Below, one piece after another: positions 39,484-48,389 of a stretch of 64,000 bases of DNA (the stretch's first letter is position 1; the number at the start of each line of letters is the position of its first letter). The notes below the pieces were generated by a model. That model saw nothing but the letters and a program-made list of their open reading frames with translations. It was not told the origin of the DNA and searched no databases. This stretch comes from Cobetia sp. cqz5-12 (GTDB taxonomy: Bacteria > Pseudomonadota > Gammaproteobacteria > Pseudomonadales > Halomonadaceae). The position numbers and the translations under genes are program-made. Location: the NCBI RefSeq assembly GCF_016495405.1, contig NZ_CP044522.1, positions 3,085,638-3,149,637 of the forward strand. The letters are read 5' to 3'.

Positions 39484-40695
39484 TTACTGGTTGTCCAGTT
39501 CCACCGCTTCGTGCATGCGCTCGAGCAGGTCCGGCACGGCTGACTGCACCCGGTTCCAGCTGGGGATGAAGGGCTTGTCGCGCGGATTGTCGAGGAAGGC
39601 GCTGCCGGCATCCATGATGTTGGAGGCGAACAGCTCCACCGCCGCTTCCTCGCTGTGGCGGTCCACCGTCAGGCCATTCATGACGGCGTCGTTGTAGTAG
39701 GTCTCGATCAGATCCAGCGCGATACGATAGTAAGTGGCCTTGATGGTGCGGAAGGTCTCGCCGTGCATCTCGACACCCAGCGTGGCCAGCTTGCGATACA
39801 TGGCCTTGGCGATATCCAGACTCATGCGATTCAAGCCGCCCAGCGCATCTTCCTCGGACAGCGGCTGATGCTTGTGATCATAGGCATCGGCGATGTCCAC
39901 CTGACACAGGCGCTTGGTGGAATAGTTGCGATGCACTTCGGACAGCACACCGATCTCCAGCCCCCAGTCGCTGGGGATGCGAATGTCCGCCAGCACGTCG
40001 GTGCGCATCGAGAACTCGCCGGACAGCGGATAACGATAGCTGTCGAGATAATCCAGATACGGCAGCGGGCCATAGACCTTCTTGAGCGCACGGATCAACG
40101 GCGTGACCATCAGGCGTGCCACGCGGCCATTGAGCTTGCCCTGGGCGATGCGCGAGTAATACCCCTTGCAGAATTCGTAGTTGAACTGCGGATGGGCGAC
40201 CGGGTAGATCAGACGCGCCAGCAGGCCGCGATCATAGGTGACGATATCGCAGTCATGCAGTGCCACTGCCTCGGCAATGCCTGATGACTGCACGTAGCCG
40301 GAGCAGTACCAGACGTTGCGCCCCTTGCCGGCCTCCATCGGCGCCAGACCATGCTCGGTCAGCTCTTCATCCAGTGCACGCAGACGTGGCCCATCGTTCC
40401 ACAGGATGCGGTGATGCTGCGGCAGATGTGAGAAGAACTCCTTGGCATGCTCGAACTGGTCGCGGTCGGCGCGGTCCAGCCCGATCACGATCTCGCTGAG
40501 ATACGGCACCTGCGCCAGCTCCTCGACGATATGCTTGAGTGCGGGGCCTTCCAGTTCGGAATACAGCGACGGCAGAATCAGGCTCATCGGTCGCTTGCGG
40601 GAGAAGCGCATCAGGTCCGCTTCGAGATCTTCCACCGGACGATCGGTCAGGTTATGGAAGTTGGTGATGATGCCATTCTGGTAAAAATCGCTCAT
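39484..40695 (-). CDS. gpgS: Glucosyl-3-phosphoglycerate synthase
   Basis: GpgS transfers glucose from a nucleotide-glucose donor to 3-phosphoglycerate, the first step of glucosylglycerate synthesis. The 403-residue protein fits GT81: opening FHNLTDRPVEDLEADLMRFS, IVIGLDRADRDQFEHAKEF, GKGRNVWYCSGYVQSSG, the metal/nucleotide DxD at D148-C-D150 (LHDCDIVTYDR), and PLSGEFSMRTDVLADIRIPS. It lies 41 bp after the phosphatase gene on the same strand, so the two form an operon. Product made: glucosyl-3-phosphoglycerate, then dephosphorylated by the upstream gene's product. Confidence 0.92.
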   Translation of the reverse strand: MSDFYQNGIITNFHNLTDRPVEDLEADLMRFSRKRPMSLILPSLYSELEGPALKHIVEELAQVPYLSEIVIGLDRADRDQFEHAKEFFSHLPQHHRILWNDGPRLRALDEELTEHGLAPMEAGKGRNVWYCSGYVQSSGIAEAVALHDCDIVTYDRGLLARLIYPVAHPQFNYEFCKGYYSRIAQGKLNGRVARLMVTPLIRALKKVYGPLPYLDYLDSYRYPLSGEFSMRTDVLADIRIPSDWGLEIGVLSEVHRNYSTKRLCQVDIADAYDHKHQPLSEEDALGGLNRMSLDIAKAMYRKLATLGVEMHGETFRTIKATYYRIALDLIETYYNDAVMNGLTVDRHSEEAAVELFASNIMDAGSAFLDNPRDKPFIPSWNRVQSAVPDLLERMHEAVELDNQ

Positions 40696-40736
40696 GTCAG
40701 CTCCTTGTCATGCCGAAGACACGCATCAGGCAGGCG

Positions 40737-41633
40737 TCAGGCGCCCAGACCTCTGGATGTCCATTCTTCCGGCTGGCCATTGGCCAGCCAGTGACGCAAT
40801 CCCTCGACCCATCCCTGCGGTCCGGGGAGATTGGCGCGAAAACAGCGGCGTTCATCCGCCAGTATCGGATAATCGGCAAGCTCCCGATCACGCTGCGAGG
40901 TATCCCCGATGCCGGGAATCAGCACAGCGTTGTCGACGGCGGCCAGCAGTGGCAGGTCATTGGCGCCATCACCGAAGCCCAGCGTCCAGGGGCGCACCCG
41001 CTCACAGAGCCGGTAGCGGGCGATCAGATAGCGCGCTGCCACGCCCTTGTCGCTGTCCCCGGTCACATGATGAAAGCGCCCACCACGTGTCAGCTTGAGG
41101 CCATGGCTGGCCAGACGCGTGCGGAATTCCTCGAGGCGCTCCGGCGCGTCGTGCCACACCAGCGGTTCACTGGCATCACGCTCACCCGCCAGCGCCGCAT
41201 CCGCCTCCCCCAACCCCGTCAGCTCGCTGATTCTTGCCACCGACATCGAGGCGAAGCCCTCGAAGGCAAATTCTCCGCTCAGCTTCTCAAGTACCGCGAG
41301 AATCCTGTCGCGGGGCATGGCCACCGCGATACGACACAGACCGTGCGCATCCGGGGCGCTGGCCTCCTCCAGTGGATAGGCACTCAGCCAGGAGGCCGGC
41401 AGCGCCACGACGCCGCCGTTCTCGGCGATCCACGGCTGACCCGCCAGCCCCAGTGAGTCCATCAGTGGCGTGAGTTCGGCCGCGGTCTTGGAAGTGTTGG
41501 GGACGATCCAGGCACCGCGCGCGCGCAGGCGGGTCAGCCAGCTGCGCGCCGGGTCCGGCGAGTAATCATGGTGATCCAGCAGCGAGCCATCCAGATCGGT
41601 CAGCAACAACAGCGGTGCTTGAGTCTCTGACAT
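40737..41633 (-). CDS. HAD-family glucosyl/mannosyl-3-phosphoglycerate phosphatase
   Basis: This 298-residue HAD phosphatase of the MPGP family removes phosphate from glucosyl- or mannosyl-3-phosphoglycerate. The nucleophile Asp13 and acid Asp15 are in LLTDLDGSLLD; motif II is in IVPNTSKTAAEL; the family block PWIAENGG and the C-terminal GFGDGANDLPLL with metal-binding Asp are intact; GGRFHHVTGDSDKG holds the conserved Lys. I chose ATG 41633 (GAGGAGAG about 6 bp upstream) over the frame start at 41735. It precedes gpgS by 41 bp. The mannosyl alternative is less likely, since the neighbour is a GpgS. Confidence 0.9.
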   Translation of the reverse strand: MSETQAPLLLLTDLDGSLLDHHDYSPDPARSWLTRLRARGAWIVPNTSKTAAELTPLMDSLGLAGQPWIAENGGVVALPASWLSAYPLEEASAPDAHGLCRIAVAMPRDRILAVLEKLSGEFAFEGFASMSVARISELTGLGEADAALAGERDASEPLVWHDAPERLEEFRTRLASHGLKLTRGGRFHHVTGDSDKGVAARYLIARYRLCERVRPWTLGFGDGANDLPLLAAVDNAVLIPGIGDTSQRDRELADYPILADERRCFRANLPGPQGWVEGLRHWLANGQPEEWTSRGLGA

Positions 41634-41936
41634 GTGAACTCTCCTCATGAAGTGCTGCAGCGTGTCGGGGGTCACCTCGACAGGATCTCGTGGCACCGGA
41701 CAGGCATTGCAAGAGCATTGCAGGGAATGTGCCAAGATGGTGCAGAAGCCATGACAGCCTGCTCCTTCTCGCCATGACTGTGTTCATGCGTCCGATCATT
41801 TGCACCACGGGAGTGCATAAAGCTTGCATGGCATGATGCCTCGCCACACGACGGCGCAAATCTGTCGCCACCAACGACAACGCCCTCGCATCTGCGAGGG
41901 CGTCGAATCTGCGGCCATCAGCCAAGCCTGTTGAGA
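41634..41936. other. Intergenic region between TRAP operon and phosphatase gene
   Basis: These 303 bp contain the dctM-end terminator (41878-41902) and the presumed promoter of the gpgP-gpgS unit. No gene is visible. The stretch near 41720-41830 is rich in short ATG-containing frames without support. Confidence 0.4.
41878..41902 (-). terminator. Terminator of the TRAP operon
   Basis: CGCCCTCGCA (41881-41890) pairs with TGCGAGGGCG (41893-41902) with a two-base loop, followed on the minus strand by TTGTCGTTGG. Confidence 0.75.
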
Positions 41937-43238
41937 CTAGACCAACCACAGTGACAGTTGCGGCCACAGCAGCAACATCGCCAGCACACACAGCTGGATG
42001 GCGATGAACGGCAGCAGCGAGACGAAGATATCCTTGAGGCTGATGCCTTCCGGTGCCACACCTTTCAGATAGAAGGCAGCAGGCCCGAAGGGTGGCGACA
42101 GGAAGGACACCTGCATGTTGACCGCGAACAGCACGCCGAACCATACCGGGTCGTAGCCGAGCTGGACGATGATCGGCACGAAGATCGGCAGAGTCAGCAT
42201 CGCGATGCCGATCCAGTCAAGGAACAGCCCCAGCAGCAGCAGGATCGCCATCATCACCATGATGATCGCCAGCGGCGGGATATCCAGACCGAGAATCATG
42301 CTCGACACGAAGCGGTTGCCGCCCATCAGGTTGTAGACCCCGACCAGTGCCGCCGCGCCGATACCGATCCAGATGATCATGCCGCAGGTGTTCATGGTCT
42401 GGGACAGCGCACGCTGCATCAGGGTGATGGAGAACTCGCCGCGCAGCATCACCGCCACCAGCACGCCGAAGCTGCCCATCGCCGCGGCTTCGGTCACCGA
42501 GGCCACGCCACCGTAGATGGAGCCCAGCACCAGCCCCGCGATGACCGCCGGTACGCCGATGGCCTTGAGTAGCTCACGCTTGCTCTGGAAGCTGGCACGC
42601 CGCTCCTCCTCGGGCATCACCGGCCCCAGCGAAGGGTTGCGCAGACAGCGGATCAGCACGTAGATGATGTAGCTTGCCATCAGCACGATAGCCGGGGTGA
42701 TCGCCGCCGTGAACAGATCGGCAATCGACTGGTTGGCGATCAGGCCATAGATGATCAGCACGATGGAGGGCGGCATCATAGTACCCAGCGAGCCACCGGC
42801 ACACACCACGCCGATGGCGATGTGCTTGTCATAGCCGAGTCTGAGCATCTGCGGCAGCGCCAGAATCCCCAGCAACACGATCTCGCCGCCGATGATGCCG
42901 GACATCGCGGCGAGGAAGAACGCCACCACGATGGTCTGGATCGCCACGCCGCCGGGCAGGCGACCTGCCATCACGCGCATGGCATTGAACAGGTCCTTGG
43001 CGATCCCCGAGCGATCCAGCAGCGAGGCCATCAACACGAACATCGGCACCGCCACCAGCGAATACTCGGTGACGAAGCCATAGACACGACTGGTGACCAG
43101 CGGCAGCGCCATCGGGCCGAACCAGCCGAAGGTGTAGGCCAATGCCACCAGCCCGGTGACGAAGGCCAGCGGCAATCCCGTGACCAGCAGCGCGAAGATG
43201 CCGCCGACCAGCAGCATCGTAGCCGTTGCGATATCCAT
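41937..43238 (-). CDS. TRAP transporter large permease subunit (DctM)
   Basis: This 433-residue protein is the DctM subunit of a tripartite ATP-independent periplasmic transporter, which uses an ion gradient for high-affinity uptake. It has about 12 hydrophobic segments starting with ATATMLLVGGIFALLVTGLPLAF. The segments SGIIGGEIVLLGILALPQML and GGSLGTMMPPSIVLIIYGLI carry the conserved GGxLGxxxPPSI motif. Its start overlaps the dctQ stop by 1 bp (TGATG), so both membrane subunits are translationally coupled. It closes the dctP-dctQ-dctM operon. Confidence 0.95.
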   Translation of the reverse strand: MDIATATMLLVGGIFALLVTGLPLAFVTGLVALAYTFGWFGPMALPLVTSRVYGFVTEYSLVAVPMFVLMASLLDRSGIAKDLFNAMRVMAGRLPGGVAIQTIVVAFFLAAMSGIIGGEIVLLGILALPQMLRLGYDKHIAIGVVCAGGSLGTMMPPSIVLIIYGLIANQSIADLFTAAITPAIVLMASYIIYVLIRCLRNPSLGPVMPEEERRASFQSKRELLKAIGVPAVIAGLVLGSIYGGVASVTEAAAMGSFGVLVAVMLRGEFSITLMQRALSQTMNTCGMIIWIGIGAAALVGVYNLMGGNRFVSSMILGLDIPPLAIIMVMMAILLLLGLFLDWIGIAMLTLPIFVPIIVQLGYDPVWFGVLFAVNMQVSFLSPPFGPAAFYLKGVAPEGISLKDIFVSLLPFIAIQLCVLAMLLLWPQLSLWLV

Positions 43239-43870
43239 CAGCGCGGCTCCTTGTGGTCAGCTGCGGCGTCAGATGCGCCACGCGTCTCAGTGCCGCCCTC
43301 AGGCGGGCGGGACGAGAAGAAGGTCTGGTAGAGATGCCACAGCGCCTGCAAGGTCATCACCGCCAGCGCGAACAGGATCACGCCCTTGGTCAACGCCGGA
43401 AACGGCGGATTCCATGAGGTGCCGGAGCGCTCCAGCTGCCACTCGCCCAGCGGACTGTGCGAGGCACGCCAGAACATGACCCAGCCTGCGTAACTCATCG
43501 CCAGACAGAAGACGAACGTCATCACGTCATTGAAGCAGTCCAGCACGTAGCGAAAGCGCGTGCCGACCAGGTCGTAGAGCACACGCACGCGAATGTGGCG
43601 ATTGTTGGCCAGTGCCGCCGGACCACCCAGCGCGAAGCTGGTCGCGACCAGGAAGATCACCGTCTCATGCACCCAGGAGGTCGGCGAATCGAGGCCATAG
43701 CGCATCACTACCTCGAACACGCTGATCGCCATCGCCAACAACACCAGCCACGCCGCGGCGCGCGTGCCCTTGCCGACCAGACGGTCCAGCGGCGTGCGCG
43801 TGCCCAGATTCGGGTCGTGGTCATCCGACGCCTCGGGAAGCCCGGGCGACGCCACATCATGTTCTGCCAT
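43238..43870 (-). CDS. TRAP transporter small permease subunit (DctQ)
   Basis: This 210-residue DctQ subunit has four hydrophobic segments (AAWLVLLAMAISVFEVVMRY; ETVIFLVATSFALGGPAALA; VMTFVFCLAMSYAGWVMFW; GVILFALAVMTLQALWHLY). It stabilises the DctM subunit and links it to the binding protein. I chose ATG 43870, where AAGGA lies about 8 bp upstream, over the frame start 43969. It overlaps dctM by 1 bp and follows dctP by 178 bp. Confidence 0.92.
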   Translation of the reverse strand: MAEHDVASPGLPEASDDHDPNLGTRTPLDRLVGKGTRAAAWLVLLAMAISVFEVVMRYGLDSPTSWVHETVIFLVATSFALGGPAALANNRHIRVRVLYDLVGTRFRYVLDCFNDVMTFVFCLAMSYAGWVMFWRASHSPLGEWQLERSGTSWNPPFPALTKGVILFALAVMTLQALWHLYQTFFSSRPPEGGTETRGASDAAADHKEPR

Positions 43871-44048
43871 ATCGAATTCCTTGCTGACTCGCTTCCTCAA
43901 GGAGAATCGGCGCGCCCAGTGAGCACGCCGACCTTGATCTCCCGCGTCTTTATCGTTCTGCCACCCCATGACTGACAGAGCGGCTATCCGCGTGGCTAGC
44001 TGACTGGCGCTACGCGGCAGCTGGCGCCCATCCCGCGCGCAAGCCGAC

Positions 44049-45113
44049 TCACATCAGGTTGCGGTCGGTCAGGAAGGTGACCACGGACTCGTAGACCTTG
44101 CCGGTCAGCTCGTTCTTCTCGGCCCATACCTTCCATTCCTGCTGGGCGATGCGACGGAACTTGGCGCGCTCTTCCGGCGCCATGTCGATCACCTCGATAT
44201 CAGGATTGGCGCGCGCCGCGCTCACCGCCTTGAGGTCACGCGCCTTGAGGGTGAAGACCATGTCGTAGGCCATCGCGTCGGTGGCGGTCTCCATGATCGC
44301 CTTCAGGTCCGCCGGCAGGCCGTCCCAGATGCCCTTGTTCATCGACACCGCCACCATCGGCAAGGAGTGGAAGCCCGGGTAGGACGGGTACTTGGCGAAG
44401 CTGTGCAGGCCCTGGTCATCATTGGTGGCGAAGACGGTGTAATCCGCCGCGTCGATCACGCCCTTCTCCAGGCCGGTGTAGACCTCGGAGCCCGGCAGGT
44501 TGACGGGCGCCGCGCCGGCCTTCTGGAAGATGTTGTAGACCATGCCTTCCGGCGCACGCACCTTGAGGCCCTTGAGGTCATCGACGGTACGCACCGGCTT
44601 CTTGGAGACGAAGGACTCAAGCCCGGTGGCGCCCGCGCCGATCAGATGCACGCCGTAGGGCTCGACCAGCTCGTTGTAGAGCGCTTCACCGCCGCCGTGC
44701 TGCATGTATTCGAGATATTCCAGCGGGTCACCCCAGGCACCTACCAGGTTGCCCAGCATGCCGAAGGCCGGATTCTGGCCCGAGAAGTAGGATGGGTCCG
44801 TCAGGTGGCCCTGCAGGATGCCGGCGCTGACGGCGTCCAGCGTCTGGTTGGCCTGCACCACGGCATTGACCGGCAGGATCTCGATGGCGATGCGGCCATC
44901 CGACATGGTCTTGATGTTCTCGGCCCAGGCCTTCTTGACCTCGAACTGCGGCTCACCGGCCGTCTCGGAGGTCTGGAAGGTCCATTCGTACTCGGCGGCC
45001 CAGCTCGGTGTGGCGACCAGCGCGGCGGCCACGGCGGTGGACAGGGCCAGCGCCTTGAGCGTGACACGGGCGGGTGCGGCATTGGTGAGCGGCGAGGTAG
45101 TGGAACGCGGCAT
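44049..45113 (-). CDS. TRAP transporter substrate-binding protein (DctP)
   Basis: This 354-residue periplasmic solute receptor has a signal peptide (LKALALSTAVAAALVATPSWAA, cleavage after about residue 40), then the mature start EYEWTFQTSETAGEPQFEVK. The blocks AFGMLGNLVGAWGDP, LKGLKVRAPEGMVYNIFQKAG and EVYTGLEKGVIDAADYT with the conserved carboxylate-binding Arg fit the DctP family branch for keto-acid or aromatic carboxylate ligands. The ligand itself is not identifiable. AGGAG lies 7 bp upstream of the ATG. A 10-bp tandem repeat lies just before it. Same strand and order as gntR-dctP-dctQ-dctM. Confidence 0.94.
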   Translation of the reverse strand: MPRSTTSPLTNAAPARVTLKALALSTAVAAALVATPSWAAEYEWTFQTSETAGEPQFEVKKAWAENIKTMSDGRIAIEILPVNAVVQANQTLDAVSAGILQGHLTDPSYFSGQNPAFGMLGNLVGAWGDPLEYLEYMQHGGGEALYNELVEPYGVHLIGAGATGLESFVSKKPVRTVDDLKGLKVRAPEGMVYNIFQKAGAAPVNLPGSEVYTGLEKGVIDAADYTVFATNDDQGLHSFAKYPSYPGFHSLPMVAVSMNKGIWDGLPADLKAIMETATDAMAYDMVFTLKARDLKAVSAARANPDIEVIDMAPEERAKFRRIAQQEWKVWAEKNELTGKVYESVVTFLTDRNLM

Positions 45114-45133
45114 GGTGAAACTCCTGACTTGTT

Positions 45134-45153
45134 GTTATGACGTGTTATGACGT
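45134..45153 (-). repeat. Exact tandem 10-bp repeat in the dctP 5' region
   Basis: GTTATGACGT occurs twice back to back (45134-45143, 45144-45153), 20-40 bp upstream of the dctP start. The one-turn spacing suits a protein binding one face of the helix, so it is a candidate control site. Confidence 0.55.
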
Positions 45154-45214
45154 TCTGTGGACAGTGGAAGACGTGCAGGCACTTCTCGGCGTGGCGAACG
45201 CCACGAGGTGCCGT

Positions 45215-46114
45215 TCACTCGCTTGATAGCGGTGCAGACAGACTGGGCAACTGGCCGAAGCGGCGCAGCAGCTCCAGCGGTTCCTGGGCGCGCCCGGCGG
45301 GATGGCTGCCTTCAGAGACCGCAGGCATGGCAAGCCCGAGGTCCTGGCCGGTGCGGTCCAGCACATGCAGGGTCGCGGCGTGGGCGGCATCGGGCTGGCG
45401 TAGACGGATCGCCTCCATCACTGCGCGATGGCGGCCGAGGCTGTCACCCAGCTCCGAGGCATTGTGATTGGAAGTCGCCACCAGCAGGCTGATCGACGGC
45501 TTGAGCACATGGCCAAGCTGCGCCCAGATGACGTTGTGGGTCGCGGCGAAGATGGCGTCATGAAAGGCGATATCGGCACGGTCGAACTCCTCCATGGCGC
45601 TGCCGCCATGCACCGCTGCAGCCATGCCGTCGTAGGCCTGCTCGATGGCGGACAGGTCCTGGGCGGTGGCCTCGGTGGCCGCCAGGGCGGCGACGAAGGG
45701 TTCGATGGAGATGCGGAAGGCGTAGATATCCCGCGCCAGCTGCGGATGTGGCATCGCGTAGCGCGTCATCCAGCCGGTGACACGCGGATCGAGCAGATGC
45801 CACTCGCTGAGAGGATTGACGCGGGTGCCCTGGCCGGTGGTGCGGGTGAGAATCCCGGCATTGACCAGGCTCTGGATCGCAGTGCGCACGGTGGCGCGGC
45901 TCTGGGCGTGCTGATCACACAGGTCCAGCTCACGAGGAATCAGGCTGCCCGGCGGGTAGCGATTCTCGAAGATGGCCTGCGCCAGCCATTCGGCGACATC
46001 GACACGCGCGGTCGAGGTGTCGCCGGCGCTAGCCTCTGCTGCGGACTCGGGCGTAGAAGAAGAGGCTTTGGCGCGCGGGCTGCCGCCAGCGGCACTCGTG
46101 GGAGGCGTGGTCAT
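45215..46114 (-). CDS. GntR-family (FadR/FCD) transcriptional regulator
   Basis: This 299-residue regulator has a winged HTH (about 45-110; SLIPRELDLCDQHAQSRATV, IQSLVNAGILTRTTGQGTRV) and a C-terminal FCD ligand-binding domain (about 130-270; AFRISIEPFVAALAA, the metal-ligand region FDRADIAFHDAIFAAT, LGRHRAVMEAIRLRQPDAA). A Ser/Ala-rich leader of about 35 residues precedes the HTH. ATG 46114 was chosen (AAGGA about 9 bp upstream) over 46180. It precedes dctP on the same strand and likely controls the TRAP operon in response to its substrate, an inference from position. Confidence 0.9.
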   Translation of the reverse strand: MTTPPTSAAGGSPRAKASSSTPESAAEASAGDTSTARVDVAEWLAQAIFENRYPPGSLIPRELDLCDQHAQSRATVRTAIQSLVNAGILTRTTGQGTRVNPLSEWHLLDPRVTGWMTRYAMPHPQLARDIYAFRISIEPFVAALAATEATAQDLSAIEQAYDGMAAAVHGGSAMEEFDRADIAFHDAIFAATHNVIWAQLGHVLKPSISLLVATSNHNASELGDSLGRHRAVMEAIRLRQPDAAHAATLHVLDRTGQDLGLAMPAVSEGSHPAGRAQEPLELLRRFGQLPSLSAPLSSE

Positions 46115-46241
46115 GATCGAACATTCCTTGATGGCGTGGCGCGTCATTTGTAGCTCGCGCACATCCTTCACGGGATGCATCGCGGCGCGCTCTTGTCCGT
46201 CAAGGAATAGCCCATGTCAGACATTCCAACAAGACACCCTA

Positions 46242-46268
46242 GACCAAGGGTGAGACCCGACTTTGGTC
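46242..46268. promoter_or_regulatory. Dyad upstream of the GntR gene, candidate operator
   Basis: GACCAA (46242-46247) and TTGGTC (46263-46268) are inverted, with an inner pair GGGT/ACCC (46248-46251, 46255-46258). It lies about 130 bp before the regulator start. FCD-type GntR proteins often bind TGGTC/GACCA half-sites, so autoregulation is possible. Confidence 0.35.
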
Positions 46269-46335
46269 ACACCTTTACGCAACCCCATGTTGCGAAAGGA
46301 CTATTCAGGTGCTGGCAATTTCCCGTGTGCTGGCG

Positions 46336-46617
46336 TCATGCCGTGAATCGCACACGCCCGATCGACACCGTACGCTCGGCACCGCTGTCCGCGACCACCG
46401 TTCTCAGCGCTTCCTCGCCTGCCGCGCCGAAGCTGGCCGACAGCTCGATCTGGCTGACGCCCTGGGCGACCAGTTCACTGACCAGCCGCTCGGCGGCCCT
46501 CAGCGTCCCCAGCGTGGCGACGGAAATGCGGACCTCGCCGCTGCCCTGACTGCTCAGTGAGGTATTGCCGCTGTTCTCGACCAGGATCAGAAAGGCATGG
46601 TGCTGCATGACGGCCAT
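46336..46617 (-). CDS. DUF6506-like small protein
   Basis: This 93-residue cytoplasmic protein begins MAVMQHHAFLILVENSGN, with an excellent AAGGAGG 6 bp upstream of the ATG at 46617. It has a beta-alpha layout with RISVATLGTLRAAERLVSEL, GVSQIELSASFGAAGEEAL and VSIGRVRF, which recalls the DUF6506 family (IELCGGFG and VGxVRY blocks). Function unknown. It is a single gene between the GntR regulator and glyA. The frame extends upstream to 46836, but that part overlaps the glyA terminator and is not coding. Confidence 0.75.
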   Translation of the reverse strand: MAVMQHHAFLILVENSGNTSLSSQGSGEVRISVATLGTLRAAERLVSELVAQGVSQIELSASFGAAGEEALRTVVADSGAERTVSIGRVRFTA

Positions 46618-46780
46618 GGAAGCCTCCTTGCACGAAGATGAGCAGAGTGTGCCCGGCATCGAGAATAGCGTAGCGCGTCCGCCCCCAGGCACAGGCTGAT
46701 CTTTCTGAGCGCTGGTTGACCACTCTCCCACCCCGCTGCGCACCACACCGCTCGGCCTCGGCTGGCCGTGGTGCAAGCAC

Positions 46781-46815
46781 AAAAAAACGCCTGCCGCTTG
46801 CGCGACAGGCGTTTC
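46781..46815 (-). terminator. Terminator after glyA
   Basis: Read on the minus strand, a 13-bp stem with one mismatch (AAACGCCTGTCGC with GCGGCAGGCGTTT) leads into seven T residues. Confidence 0.92.
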
Positions 46816-46894
46816 TTGTCTGGTGCATGACAGCATTACGCCACTGTCAGCCCTGCTGCGGTGAGGGCCAGCCGGGCTGGCACCTCGTCACGCC

Positions 46895-48157
46895 TCAGGC
46901 GTAGACCGGCAGACGTGCACAGACAGCAGAGACCTTGGCCTGCACCTCGGCTTCGGCAGCGGCGGAATCGCCAGCGACCATCGCGTCGAGGATGTCGCAG
47001 ATCCAGCCGGCCAGTTCCAGACACTCCTGCTCCTGGAAACCACGCGTGGTGACGGCCGGAGTACCGATGCGCAGACCGGAGGTGACGAACGGCGACTGCG
47101 GGTCACCCGGTACGGCATTCTTGTTGACGGTGATGTGGGCACGGCCCAGCGCAGCGTCAGCGTCCTTGCCGGTCAGGCCCTGCTTGACCAGAGACAGCAG
47201 GAACAGGTGGTCTTCGGTGCCGCCGGAGACGACTTCGAAGCCGCGCTCCAGGAACACGGACGCCATCGCCTTGGCGTTCTTGACCACTTGCTTCTGGTAA
47301 GTGGTGAAGGCCGGGTCCATCGCTTCCTTGAAGCACACTGCCTTGGCCGCGATGACGTGCATCAGCGGGCCACCCTGGCCGCCCGGGAAGACAGCGGAGT
47401 TCAGCTTCTTCTCGATGTCGGCATTGCCTTCGGCGGACAGGATCAGGCCGCCACGCGGACCGCGCAGGGTCTTGTGCGTGGTGGTGGTGACGACGTGTGC
47501 GTGGGGCAGCGGGCTCGGGTAGACCCCAGCGGCGACCAGGCCAGCCACGTGGGCCATGTCGACCAGCAGGTAGGCACCCACTTCGTCGGCGATCTTGCGG
47601 AACTCGGCCCAGTCGATGATCTGGGAGTAGGCGGAGAAGCCGGCGATGATCATCTTCGGCTTGTGCTCACGCGCCAGACGCGCGACTTCGGCGTAGTCGA
47701 TCAGGCCGTTCTCGCCCAGACCGTACTGCACGGCATTGTAGTGCTTGCCGGAGAAGTTCGGACGTGCACCGTGAGTCAGGTGACCCCCCGCGTCCAGACT
47801 CATGCCCAGGATGGTGTCGCCCGGCGAGACCAGCGCCTGGAAGACGGCACTGTTGGCCTGGGAACCGGCGTGCGGCTGAACGTTGGCGTAGGTGGCACCG
47901 AACAGTTCGCAGGCACGATCGATGGCCAGCTGCTCGACCTTGTCGACGAACTCGCAACCGCCGTAGTAACGCTTGCCCGGGTAACCTTCCGCGTACTTGT
48001 TGGTCAGCTGGGAGCCTTGCGCCTGGATGACGCGGGGGCTGGCGTAGTTCTCGGAGGCGATCAGCTCGATGTGAGCTTCCTGGCGAACGACTTCGTCGTC
48101 CATCGCGCTCAGGAGCGCATCATCAAAACCGGCAATCTGCATGTCACGGGTGAACAT
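46895..48157 (-). CDS. glyA: Serine hydroxymethyltransferase
   Basis: GlyA is the PLP enzyme that converts serine plus tetrahydrofolate to glycine plus methylene-tetrahydrofolate, the main source of one-carbon units. The 420-residue protein has the standard blocks [49 protein letters not shown] and the PLP-binding [16 protein letters not shown] chose the ATG at 48157, which gives [15 protein letters not shown] and has GAGGAC 6-7 bp upstream, over an upstream frame start at 48217. It is a single gene with its own terminator. Confidence 0.97.
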   Translation of the reverse strand: MFTRDMQIAGFDDALLSAMDDEVVRQEAHIELIASENYASPRVIQAQGSQLTNKYAEGYPGKRYYGGCEFVDKVEQLAIDRACELFGATYANVQPHAGSQANSAVFQALVSPGDTILGMSLDAGGHLTHGARPNFSGKHYNAVQYGLGENGLIDYAEVARLAREHKPKMIIAGFSAYSQIIDWAEFRKIADEVGAYLLVDMAHVAGLVAAGVYPSPLPHAHVVTTTTHKTLRGPRGGLILSAEGNADIEKKLNSAVFPGGQGGPLMHVIAAKAVCFKEAMDPAFTTYQKQVVKNAKAMASVFLERGFEVVSGGTEDHLFLLSLVKQGLTGKDADAALGRAHITVNKNAVPGDPQSPFVTSGLRIGTPAVTTRGFQEQECLELAGWICDILDAMVAGDSAAAEAEVQAKVSAVCARLPVYA

Positions 48158-48389
48158 CGGGTGTCCTCGCCTGAAGGGTGATGACGACAGCGAATTCCGG
48201 CGCGGCCGGCTCGCCATCTGGGGGTAAGATCAGGACCAGCATGATACCTCAGCCAGCGGTGCGATTCACATGAATCAGCATCATTGTTAACGCAAGGCGG
48301 CCCCATGACCGAGACGACGATCATGTGGCCGCAGGTTGACGTCGTCTGGCGTCATCATCCAGCGCTGCGATGGCGAGGCCTGACACCGC

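Noticed and set aside
46618..46836. N-terminal extension of the DUF6506-like gene upstream to 46836
   Set aside because: The extension runs through the glyA terminator hairpin, and a perfect AAGGAGG site lies in front of the ATG at 46617.
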